From Streptomyces sp. NBC_00287 (GTDB taxonomy: Bacteria > Actinomycetota > Actinomycetes > Streptomycetales > Streptomycetaceae): a stretch of DNA of 64,000 nt. Position numbers and translations under genes: made by a program. This document shows positions 28,292-36,048 of the stretch, piece after piece (position 1 is the first letter of the stretch; every line of letters begins with the position of its first letter). Under the pieces are notes generated by a model, which searched no databases, had not been told where the DNA came from, and worked only from the letters and a program-made list of their open reading frames with translations. Where the stretch lies: positions 3,410,001-3,474,000 of the forward strand of contig NZ_CP108053.1 in NCBI RefSeq assembly GCF_036173105.1, given 5' to 3'.

Positions 28292-29341
28292 ATGACGATG
28301 CATGGACGACGTCTGCGGGCCAGCCTGAAGGGCTGGGGCGGAGTGGGCGCGATGGCGGCCGTGTGCGCCCTGGCGGTGCTGCTCGCGCTGCTGCTGCCGC
28401 ACACCCAGGCCGCCGGCGACGGCAGCACCGGCACCGGCGGCCCCGGGATCGGCCATGTCCTGCGGGCGCGCGCGGTGGCGGAGTGCGCGGACCCGGAGAA
28501 GCAGACGCTCTCCCCGTCCGGCGCCGACGGCCCCACCATCGACGCGATCAAGAGCCGGCAGGGCGAGAAGCGCAAGCTGATCGTCGGCGTCGACCAGAAC
28601 AGCTACCGCTGGGGCTACCGCAACCCCAACAGCACCGGCACCGCCGAGCTGGAGGGCTTCGACATCGACCTGGTGCACCGCATCGCCGAGGACATCCTCG
28701 GCGACCCGAACGCCGTGCAGTTCAAGGCGATCCCCACCAACCAGCGCATCCCGGCGATTCAGGAGGGCCGCGTCGACATGGTGGTGCGCACCATGACGAT
28801 CAACTGCGACCGGCTCGCCGATGTCGCCTTCTCCGCCCCCTACTTCAAGACCGGCCAGCAGGTGCTGGCCCCCAAGTCCTCCGAGATCAAGGGCTACGAC
28901 GACACCCTCGCCGAGCGGAAGATCTGCACCGCGGAGGGCTCCACGGCGTACTCCACCCTGGAGCAGGGCCAGAAGGACGGCGACCTGCCCGCCTCCGCCG
29001 ATATCTCCAACACCGTGCCCAACCAGCTGGACTGCCTGGTCAGGCTTCAACTCGGCGAGGTGGACGCGGTGGTGACCGACGGTGCCCTCGCCGCGAGCCA
29101 GGCCGCGCAAGATCCGACGGTCGAATTGAAGGGCGCGGCGTTCACCACCGAGTACTACGGCGTGGCGATGAAGAAGGACGCCGACGATCTGGTACGCCGG
29201 GTCAACCAGATCCTGGTGGACTACCGCAAGGACACCTCCGGCGGCTGGCAGTCGTCGTACGACCACTGGCTTTCGGCGACACTGGGAGCGGAGTCGAAGG
29301 ACTCGGAGCCGCCCGCCCCGCAGTACCTCCGCAAGAGCTGA
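28292..29341 (+). CDS. glnH: GlnH-type amino-acid-binding protein
   Basis: 349 residues. A hydrophobic N-terminal helix (about 15-37, with no lipobox cysteine after it) acts as signal peptide or anchor. The bulk is a family 3 periplasmic-binding fold: LIVGVDQNSYRWGYRN, LEGFDIDLVHRIAEDILG, GRVDMVVRTMTINCDR, FSAPYF and GEVDAVVTDG. Family members bind Asp/Glu/Asn/Gln. It has no permease or ATPase partner nearby, so it is a sensor component rather than an importer part. ATG 28292 or 28298 could be the start. Unlike mycobacterial GlnH, no lipidation site is visible. Confidence 0.83.
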   Translation: MTMHGRRLRASLKGWGGVGAMAAVCALAVLLALLLPHTQAAGDGSTGTGGPGIGHVLRARAVAECADPEKQTLSPSGADGPTIDAIKSRQGEKRKLIVGVDQNSYRWGYRNPNSTGTAELEGFDIDLVHRIAEDILGDPNAVQFKAIPTNQRIPAIQEGRVDMVVRTMTINCDRLADVAFSAPYFKTGQQVLAPKSSEIKGYDDTLAERKICTAEGSTAYSTLEQGQKDGDLPASADISNTVPNQLDCLVRLQLGEVDAVVTDGALAASQAAQDPTVELKGAAFTTEYYGVAMKKDADDLVRRVNQILVDYRKDTSGGWQSSYDHWLSATLGAESKDSEPPAPQYLRKS

Positions 29342-29397
29342 ACCCCGACAGACCGAGCAACACCCCCAAGGCACAACACAGCAGCGAGAGGTGATCG

Positions 29398-30732
29398 ATG
29401 GGCGTCACGGGACCCCCCGGGCCGGTGATGGACCGGGACGAGGTGGACCGTGCGCTGGCGCGGCTCGGCGCGGAGCACGAGGCGATCGAGACCTCGCTCC
29501 TCGCCCTCCAGGACCACGCGGGCCGCAGACTCCTCGAGGGCGCCGAACTCACCGGCGTCACCAAGGAGCGCTGGACGGCCGCGGAGGCCTCGATCACGCT
29601 GCTGTGGGCCTACTTCGATGCCTACACGGACGCGTTGCGCGGCGCCCGCGAGATCCGCTCCCGGCGCCGCTGGTCCAGCCGCGAGGACCTGGTGGAACTG
29701 ACGGAGCTGCTGCGCGGCGAGTGCGTCACGGTCGCCGGTTCCGCAGCGGCGACCGCCAACGCGCCGACGCTGCACGGCGGTTCGGGCAAGCTCAGCGAGC
29801 GGTTCTCACTGGTCACGCTGGTGGACCGGATGAACGAGCTGTACGCGACGAGTCTGGATATGGTCGTCACCGCCGACGCGGTGTGGTCGGCGCTGCCCGC
29901 ACGGATCGATTTACTGGCCGCGGAGCTCCAGCGCACCCGCAAGCTCGCGCACTCCGTAGGCGTACGCCCGGGCGAGCACCCGGCAGGCGACGACCTGGAG
30001 CGCATCACCCGCACGCTGACGCGCCTGCGCGAGCAGGTGGTGTCCGATCCGCTGGCCTTCTGGCGCCCCGCACAAGGGAGTTCCGCGCCGGGCGGCGGCA
30101 AGCCGGACACCACGGTCTACGACCGTGAGGCGCGCGCCCTGGAGGATGTGCGCCGGGAGATCGACGCCGTGCTCACCGTCCGCCAGGACGCCGAGGCTCG
30201 CCTGGTGAAGCTGCGGGACGTGCTCTCCCGCGCGGACCGCACCCTCGCCGAGGCGCGCACCGCGCGCGGCGAGGTCCTGGCGAAGATCGCCGCCACCGAG
30301 GTACCGGTCGTCAGCGGCCCGCCGACCGTGCTCCAGGAGCAGTTGGCGACCGCCGCCGAGTACCGCAGGCACGCCCAGTGGCACCGGCTGTCCCCGCTCC
30401 TCGAGTCGCTCGAGCAGAAGGCGGAGGACGAACTGCTGCGCGCCCGCGAGTCGTTGACCGCGGTCACACAGCCGCTGGCGGTCCGCGCGGAGCTGCGCGG
30501 CCGGCTGGACGCGTACAAGGCGAAGGTCGCCCGGCACGGCCTCGCCGAGGACCCGTTCCTCATCGAGCGGTACGACGCGGCCCGGCGCATGCTGTGGAGC
30601 GCGCCCTGCGATCTGCGCGTCGCGGAACAGGCCGTCCTGCGCTACCAGCGGGCGGCGGCCGAAGTACTGGGCGCCCCGCGCGTGCCGGAACAGGGCGGCC
30701 CGGAGGATCGTCGGGGGGAGACGAGGTCATGA
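29398..30732 (+). CDS. Conserved coiled-coil protein of the pknG cluster
   Basis: 444 residues, no signal peptide, no membrane segment, no domain I recognise. Nearly all helical with long heptad-like Glu/Arg/Leu stretches (for example residues 240-330 and 350-420), so a coiled-coil scaffold is likely. Leu172 is encoded by TTA (29911-29913), the only TTA I found in a gene of this window, which would make translation depend on the bldA tRNA. It lies between glnH (56 bp) and pknG (ATGA overlap), a position that ties it to the same pathway, perhaps as an adaptor between sensor and kinase. ATG 29428 is an alternative start. Confidence 0.8.
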   Translation: MGVTGPPGPVMDRDEVDRALARLGAEHEAIETSLLALQDHAGRRLLEGAELTGVTKERWTAAEASITLLWAYFDAYTDALRGAREIRSRRRWSSREDLVELTELLRGECVTVAGSAAATANAPTLHGGSGKLSERFSLVTLVDRMNELYATSLDMVVTADAVWSALPARIDLLAAELQRTRKLAHSVGVRPGEHPAGDDLERITRTLTRLREQVVSDPLAFWRPAQGSSAPGGGKPDTTVYDREARALEDVRREIDAVLTVRQDAEARLVKLRDVLSRADRTLAEARTARGEVLAKIAATEVPVVSGPPTVLQEQLATAAEYRRHAQWHRLSPLLESLEQKAEDELLRARESLTAVTQPLAVRAELRGRLDAYKAKVARHGLAEDPFLIERYDAARRMLWSAPCDLRVAEQAVLRYQRAAAEVLGAPRVPEQGGPEDRRGETRS

Positions 30733-33209
30733 GTCAGGCACAACAGAGCTGCCAGCGGCCGGGCTGCGGCGGTGCGTACGAGGACGTGGGCGGCGGCGAG
30801 CTGTACTGCGACACCTGCGGTCTGGCCCCGGTCGTCTCCACCTCCGGCATGGTCGGCTCCACGCCCACCGGAGTGACGGGCGGCGCCAAGGGCGGTTCGG
30901 GAAGCACCAGTTCCCGCTCCAGCAGCCGCAGCAGCTCTCGTACGTCGTCCCAGTCGTCGAAGTCGCGCCGCTCGGTGTCCGGGCGGCTCTCGCGGTCCCT
31001 GTCGGGCCGTTCCACCGGCCGCTCGGTGTCGGTGCGCAGCTCCGGCACCCCCGCCAGTGGCTCCGGGCGGGGGCGGCTCGGCGTCGGTCTCGTGGACGTC
31101 CCGGACGTGCCGCGGCCCGATCCGCGCGCGATGGTGCAGGACAACCCCGAGGTGCCCGAGCGCAAGCGGTTCTGCTCGCGCTCCGACTGCGGGGCGCCGG
31201 TGGGCCGGGCGCGCGGCGAGCGGCCCGGCCGTACGGAAGGTTTCTGCACCAAGTGCGGGCACCCGTACTCCTTCATCCCGAAACTGAAGTCCGGCGATGT
31301 GGTGCACGGACAGTACGAGGTCGTGGGCTGTCTGGCGCACGGCGGGCTCGGCTGGGTCTACCTCGCCGTGGACCGCGCGGTCTCCGACCGCTGGGTGGTC
31401 CTCAAGGGCCTGCTGGACACGGGCGACCAGGACGCGATGGCCGCCGCGATCTCCGAGCGGCGCTTTCTCGCGGAGATCGAGCACGCCAACATCGTGCGGA
31501 TCTACAACTTCGTCGAGCACCTGGACCAGCGCACGGGCTCCCTCGACGGCTACATCGTCATGGAGTACGTCGGCGGCAAGTCCCTCAAGGAGATCGCCAA
31601 CGACCGCCGCACGACCGCGGGCAAGCGCGATCCGCTGCCGGTGGAGCAGGCCTGCGCGTACGGCATCGAGGCCCTGGAGGCGCTCGGCCATCTGCACAGC
31701 CGCAACCTGCTGTACTGCGACTTCAAGGTCGACAACGCCATCCAGACCGAGAGCCAGCTCAAGGTCATCGACATGGGCGCCGTGCGCAGGATGGACGACG
31801 AGGAGTCGGCCATCTACGGCACGGTGGGCTACCAGGCGCCGGAGGTCGCGGAGGTCGGCCCGTCGGTGGCGAGCGACCTCTACACGGTCGCCCGCACCCT
31901 GGCCGTGCTGACCTTCGACTTCCAGGGCTACACGAACGTCTTCGTGGACTCCCTGCCCGACCCGGACAACATCGAGGTCTTCCGGCAGTACGAGTCCTTC
32001 TACCGGCTGCTGGTCCGGGCGACGGACCCGGATCCGGCGCGGCGGTTCGCGTCCGCGCAGGAGATGGCGGAACAGCTGACGGGCGTACTGCGGGAGGTCG
32101 TCTCGCTCCAGACGGGGCGGGCGCGGCCCGCGCTGTCGACCCTGTTCGGGCCCGAAGTGAAGGTCACGGACTCCGAGTTGTTCCCGAAGCTGGACGGGGA
32201 GGTCTCCCGGCTGGGGGCGCGCGAAAAGAGCGCCGCCACCGCCACCCCCGCGCTGTCCGCGGGCCTCGTCAAGCCCGTCAACGCCCCGGCGGCGGCCCTC
32301 GCGCTCCCCGTACCGCATGTGGATCCCGGTGACCCCAACGCCGGTTTCCTCGCGGGCCTGCTGGCCTCCGCGCCCGCCGAACTCGCCGGCGCGCTCGCCG
32401 CCGCTCCGGCGCCCTCCACCGAGACACGGCTGCGTCAGGTGCGGGCCTGGCTGGAGAGCGGCGACGCGGGCACCGCCCACGAGACCCTGCTGCGCCTGGA
32501 GGCGGAGCGGCCCGACGACTGGCGGGTGGTCTGGTACCGGGGTGTGGCCGCGCTGGTGACCGGCGATCACGAGGGCGCCGCGCTCTCCTTCGACGCGATC
32601 TACGACGCCTTCCCCGGCGAGCCCGCGCCCAAGCTGGCCCTCGGCCTGTGCGCGGAGGTGCTCGGCCAGCTCGACAACGCCGCCGAGTACTACCGGCTGG
32701 TCTGGTCGACCGACCCGAGCTATGTGAGTTCCGCGTTCGGCCTGGCCCGCGTCCAGCTCGCCACCGGCGACCGGCGGGGCGCCGTACGGACGCTGGAGTC
32801 GATTCCGGAGAGTTCCATCCACTACACGGCCGCGCGGGTGGCGGCCGTGCGGGCGCGGCTGCGGCAGCGCACCGCGGTCGCCAGTGACGTACCGTTCCTG
32901 GACGACCTGACCGCAGCTGCCGGGCAGGTGGAGGCGCTGCAGGCGTACGGCCTGGACCCCGCGCGCCGCGAGCAGTTGGCGGCCGAGGTGCTCGGCTGCG
33001 CGCTGGACTGGATACTCTCCGGTGGCCAGGGTTCCGTCCCCACCGCCGCCGGGGGACGGTCGCTGCTCGGCAGCGGCCTGGACGAGCGGGGACTGCGGTT
33101 CGGCCTCGAGCGTTCGTACCGCACGCTGGCCCGGCTCGCGCAGGGCGGCGAGGAGAGGATCGACCTGGTGGAACGTGCCAACCGTTACCGCCCCCGGACG
33201 TGGGTGTAG
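30729..33209 (+). CDS. pknG: PknG-type serine/threonine kinase with zinc ribbons and TPRs
   Basis: 826 residues, longer than the mycobacterial 750. Two zinc ribbons precede the kinase: Cys8/13/27/30 and Cys149/154/173/176; between them is a Ser/Arg-rich linker at about 57-105. Kinase domain about 190-470: glycine loop AHGGLGWVYLA, Lys226 in VLKGL, catalytic loop LLYCDFKVDN with Asp331, Lys333 and Asn336, and DMG (Asp348) in place of DFG. As in M. tuberculosis PknG the HRD arginine is absent, so activation-loop phosphorylation is probably not needed. TPR region from about 560 onward (WYRGVAALVTGDHEGAALSF, FPGEPAPKLALGL). Soluble, no TM. In mycobacteria PknG acts on GarA to control 2-oxoglutarate use. 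Confidence 0.9.
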   Translation: MSQAQQSCQRPGCGGAYEDVGGGELYCDTCGLAPVVSTSGMVGSTPTGVTGGAKGGSGSTSSRSSSRSSSRTSSQSSKSRRSVSGRLSRSLSGRSTGRSVSVRSSGTPASGSGRGRLGVGLVDVPDVPRPDPRAMVQDNPEVPERKRFCSRSDCGAPVGRARGERPGRTEGFCTKCGHPYSFIPKLKSGDVVHGQYEVVGCLAHGGLGWVYLAVDRAVSDRWVVLKGLLDTGDQDAMAAAISERRFLAEIEHANIVRIYNFVEHLDQRTGSLDGYIVMEYVGGKSLKEIANDRRTTAGKRDPLPVEQACAYGIEALEALGHLHSRNLLYCDFKVDNAIQTESQLKVIDMGAVRRMDDEESAIYGTVGYQAPEVAEVGPSVASDLYTVARTLAVLTFDFQGYTNVFVDSLPDPDNIEVFRQYESFYRLLVRATDPDPARRFASAQEMAEQLTGVLREVVSLQTGRARPALSTLFGPEVKVTDSELFPKLDGEVSRLGAREKSAATATPALSAGLVKPVNAPAAALALPVPHVDPGDPNAGFLAGLLASAPAELAGALAAAPAPSTETRLRQVRAWLESGDAGTAHETLLRLEAERPDDWRVVWYRGVAALVTGDHEGAALSFDAIYDAFPGEPAPKLALGLCAEVLGQLDNAAEYYRLVWSTDPSYVSSAFGLARVQLATGDRRGAVRTLESIPESSIHYTAARVAAVRARLRQRTAVASDVPFLDDLTAAAGQVEALQAYGLDPARREQLAAEVLGCALDWILSGGQGSVPTAAGGRSLLGSGLDERGLRFGLERSYRTLARLAQGGEERIDLVERANRYRPRTWV

Positions 33210-33212
33210 TTG

Positions 33213-34499
33213 ATGTCGCAGATGCCCCAGCAGGCCGCTCTGTCGAAGTGCCCGAGCTGCGCGGAACCGCTGCAGTCGGGTGACCGTTTCTGCGAGAAGT
33301 GCGGATACGACCTGTCCGCCCTCGCCGGCACACCGGCCGCCGTCAACGGCACGGCCCCGCCCCCGCCGGCCGGCGCCGCCGACGTGGCCTGGCCGGGCGC
33401 CTCCGAGCCGGACAGCTCGGACACCCCGGCGGCGGTGCATCTGCCCGCCGATCTCGAGGGCGCCGAGTCGGACGGCCGCGGTCACTCGGGCGTACGGTTC
33501 GACCGCCGGCCCGAGCCCGAGGAGTACCCGCTCCAGGCGCCCGATCCGCGCATCGCCGCCGAGCAGCCCGCGCCCGCGGAGGCCGCCAAGGTGTGCGTGG
33601 CCTGCCGGTCCGGCCGGGTCGACCACGACGGCTACTGCGAGAACTGCGGACACGCCCAGCCCCGCGAGCGCGACCACATGGAACAGGAGTGCGGCCCGGT
33701 CGCGGCCGTCAGCGACCGCGGACTGCGCCACCACCGCAACGAGGACTCCTTCGCCGTGGGCTGCACGGCCCTCGCCGACGGCTCCCCCGCGGTCCTCGCG
33801 ATCGTCTGCGACGGCGTCTCCTCGGCGACCCGCCCCGACGACGCCTCCCTGGCCGCGTCCCGCGCGGCGAGCGACGCGCTGCTCGCGGCCCTGCCGCACG
33901 GCACGCATCCGCAGCAGGCCATGCACGAGGCGATCGTGGCCGCCGCCCGCGCGGTCAACGCGCTGGCCGACGAGCCCGCCACCGCCCGCGAGCACGCCCC
34001 GCACCAGAACGCCCCCGCCTGCACCCTGGTCGGCGCGGTGATCACCTCCGGGCTGCTGGTCGTCGGCTGGGTCGGCGACAGCCGCGTCTACTGGGTCCCG
34101 GTGGACCGCAGCACACCCCCGGCCCGGCTCACCGAGGACGACTCCTGGGCCGCGCAGATGGTCGCCGCGGGCCTGATGAACGAGGCCGAGGCGTACGCCG
34201 ACGAGCGCGCCCACGCGATCACCGGCTGGCTCGGCGCGGACGCCTACGAACTGGAGCCGCACACCGCTTCCTTCAAGCCGGACCGGCCCGGAGTGGTGGT
34301 GGTCTGCACCGACGGCCTGTGGAACTACGCCGAAGCGGCCGAGGACATGGCGGACGTGGTGCCCCTCGACGCGGCCGTACGTCCCCTGCACAGCGCCCAG
34401 GTGCTGGTCGGTCATGCGCTCGACGGCGGGGGCCACGACAACGTAACAGTGGCCGTGCTGCCGTTCCCGGCCCCGCCGATGGGGGCAGGATCGGCCTGA
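33213..34499 (+). CDS. PP2C-family phosphatase with two zinc ribbons
   Basis: 428 residues. N-terminal zinc ribbons at Cys13/16/27/30 and Cys128/131/142/145, joined by a Pro/Ala-rich linker. PP2C domain about 160-425 with the metal and phosphate residues in place: SDRGLRHHRNEDS, VCDGVSS (Asp200), GWVGDSRVYWV, CTDGLWNY and GGHDNVTVAV. Starts 3 bp after pknG without a clear ribosome site, so translational coupling to pknG is likely. Probably dephosphorylates the kinase or its targets; the ribbons shared with PknG and the FHA protein suggest a common docking partner. Confidence 0.88.
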   Translation: MSQMPQQAALSKCPSCAEPLQSGDRFCEKCGYDLSALAGTPAAVNGTAPPPPAGAADVAWPGASEPDSSDTPAAVHLPADLEGAESDGRGHSGVRFDRRPEPEEYPLQAPDPRIAAEQPAPAEAAKVCVACRSGRVDHDGYCENCGHAQPRERDHMEQECGPVAAVSDRGLRHHRNEDSFAVGCTALADGSPAVLAIVCDGVSSATRPDDASLAASRAASDALLAALPHGTHPQQAMHEAIVAAARAVNALADEPATAREHAPHQNAPACTLVGAVITSGLLVVGWVGDSRVYWVPVDRSTPPARLTEDDSWAAQMVAAGLMNEAEAYADERAHAITGWLGADAYELEPHTASFKPDRPGVVVVCTDGLWNYAEAAEDMADVVPLDAAVRPLHSAQVLVGHALDGGGHDNVTVAVLPFPAPPMGAGSA

Positions 34500-34556
34500 G
34501 GCCACGTAGCGGGGAAGCCTCGACGGACCGGAGGGGACCGGTCCGCCATCAGCCAT

Positions 34557-34576
34557 CGCCCCACCCCGGTGGGGCG
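34557..34576 (+). promoter_or_regulatory. Hairpin before the VWA gene
   Basis: CGCCCCAC-cccg-GTGGGGCG, an 8-9 bp GC stem 22 bp before the VWA start codon in the 99-bp gap after the phosphatase gene. No T-run follows, so it is more likely a processing or attenuation element than a terminator. Confidence 0.4.
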
Positions 34577-34598
34577 ACCTAGGGGGATCAGAGAAGGC

Positions 34599-35942
34599 AT
34601 GGCCAATTTCTCGAAGTCGAACGTGCCGCAGTTCTCGATGGACGTGTACCAGAACGAGTACCTCCCCGAGGGCGGCCGTGAGGTCAACGCGATCGTGACG
34701 GTCAGCGCTACCGGCGGCGGCACGATCGGAAACGCGGTCGCGGCACCGCTCTACACACCCGGACAGGGCCCGTCCGCCGCGGTGGCGATCATGGTCGACT
34801 GCTCGGGTTCGATGGACTACCCGCCGACCAAGATGCGGGGCGGCCGGGACGCGACGGCCGCGGCCATCGACACCCTGCGCGACGGTGTGCACTTCGCGGT
34901 GATCGACGGCACCCATGTCGCCAAGGAGGTCTACCCGGGCGGCGGTCGCCTCGCGGTCGCCGACGCCACCACCCGCGACCAGGCCAAGCAGGCGCTGCGC
35001 AAGCTGAGCGCGGGCGGCGGTACGGCGATCGGCACCTGGCTCAGGCTCGCGGACCGGCTGCTGTCCTCCGCGGACGTCGCCATCCGCCACGGCATCCTGC
35101 TCACCGACGGCCGCAATGAACACGAGTCACCTGAGGATCTGCGCGCCGCGCTCGACGCCTGCGCCGGGCGTTTCACCTGCGATGCCCGCGGCGTGGGCAC
35201 CGATTGGGAAGTGAAAGAAGTCACAGGGATCGCCTCCGCCCTGCTCGGCACCGCCGACATCGTCGCCGACCCGGCGGGCCTGGCCGCCGACTTCACGCAG
35301 ATGATGGAGACGGCGATGGGCAAGGAGGTCGCGGACGTCGCCCTCAGGGTGTGGACACCGGTGGGCACGACCATCAAGTTTGTCAAGCAAGTGGCGCCGA
35401 CGGTCGAGGAGTTGACCGACCGCCGTACCGAATCGGGCCCGCGCTCCGGGGACTACCCCACCGGCTCCTGGGGAGACGAGTCCCGTGACTACCACGTATG
35501 CGTCGAGGTCCCGGTCGCCGGTCTCGGCCAGGAGATGCTGGCCGCCCGCGTCTCCCTGGTCATCCCGCAACCGGACGGCAGCGTCCAGAACCTCGGCGCC
35601 CAGGGCCTGGTACGGGCCGTGTGGACCGACGACATGGTCGCCTCCACGTCGATCAACCCTCAAGTCGCCCACTACACCGGGCAGGCAGAACTGGCACAAG
35701 CCATTCAACAAGGGCTCGATCTGCGCAAAGCGGGCGATATGGATGGAGCAACGGCCAAGCTGGGCCGCGCCGTTCAGCTCGCCAGCGCCTCCGGAAACGC
35801 CGATACGGCGAAACTCCTTGCGAAGGTGGTGGACGTGGTCGATGCCGCGGCAGGTACTGTGCGACTGAAGGCGAAGGTCGCGGAGGCCGACGAGATGACT
35901 CTCGAAACCCGGTCGACAAAGACTGTTCGTGTAAAGAAGTGA
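34599..35942 (+). CDS. Von Willebrand factor A domain protein
   Basis: 447 residues. The VWA fold begins about residue 60 with the MIDAS motif DCSGS (67-71) in VAIMVDCSGSMDY and continues to RHGILLTDGRNEHE. Downstream is a beta-rich middle domain and a helical C-terminus at about 360-447 (ELAQAIQQGLDLRKAGDMDG) like a small TPR. No signal peptide, so intracellular. ATG 34599 is preferred to a start 10 codons upstream, because the conserved part begins there. Such VWA proteins act as metal-dependent scaffolds; here it sits between a phosphatase and an FHA gene. Confidence 0.88.
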   Translation: MANFSKSNVPQFSMDVYQNEYLPEGGREVNAIVTVSATGGGTIGNAVAAPLYTPGQGPSAAVAIMVDCSGSMDYPPTKMRGGRDATAAAIDTLRDGVHFAVIDGTHVAKEVYPGGGRLAVADATTRDQAKQALRKLSAGGGTAIGTWLRLADRLLSSADVAIRHGILLTDGRNEHESPEDLRAALDACAGRFTCDARGVGTDWEVKEVTGIASALLGTADIVADPAGLAADFTQMMETAMGKEVADVALRVWTPVGTTIKFVKQVAPTVEELTDRRTESGPRSGDYPTGSWGDESRDYHVCVEVPVAGLGQEMLAARVSLVIPQPDGSVQNLGAQGLVRAVWTDDMVASTSINPQVAHYTGQAELAQAIQQGLDLRKAGDMDGATAKLGRAVQLASASGNADTAKLLAKVVDVVDAAAGTVRLKAKVAEADEMTLETRSTKTVRVKK

Positions 35943-36007
35943 CACAAGAAGTGCCCGAGTACCAGCCCGGACACTGACGCGAGCCTGACCCCTCGGGGTT
36001 GGAGAAA

Positions 36008-36026
36008 TCCGGCCGTCCCGGCCGGA
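36008..36026 (+). promoter_or_regulatory. Hairpin just before the FHA gene ribosome site
   Basis: TCCGGCC-gtccc-GGCCGGA, a 7-bp stem directly followed by aaaggagagg, the ribosome site of the FHA gene. Could hold the upstream message end or tune translation. Confidence 0.4.
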
Positions 36027-36048
36027 AAGGAGAGGGGGAAGCGCCGAC

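Noticed and set aside
28292..29341. GlnH as part of an amino-acid ABC importer
   Set aside because: No permease or ATPase gene is adjacent; a GlnX-type sensor precedes it and pknG lies two genes on.
30642..35123. 1493-codon open frame on the minus strand across pknG, PP2C and VWA genes
   Set aside because: It is the antisense shadow of high-GC genes; the plus-strand frames carry complete kinase, phosphatase and VWA motifs.
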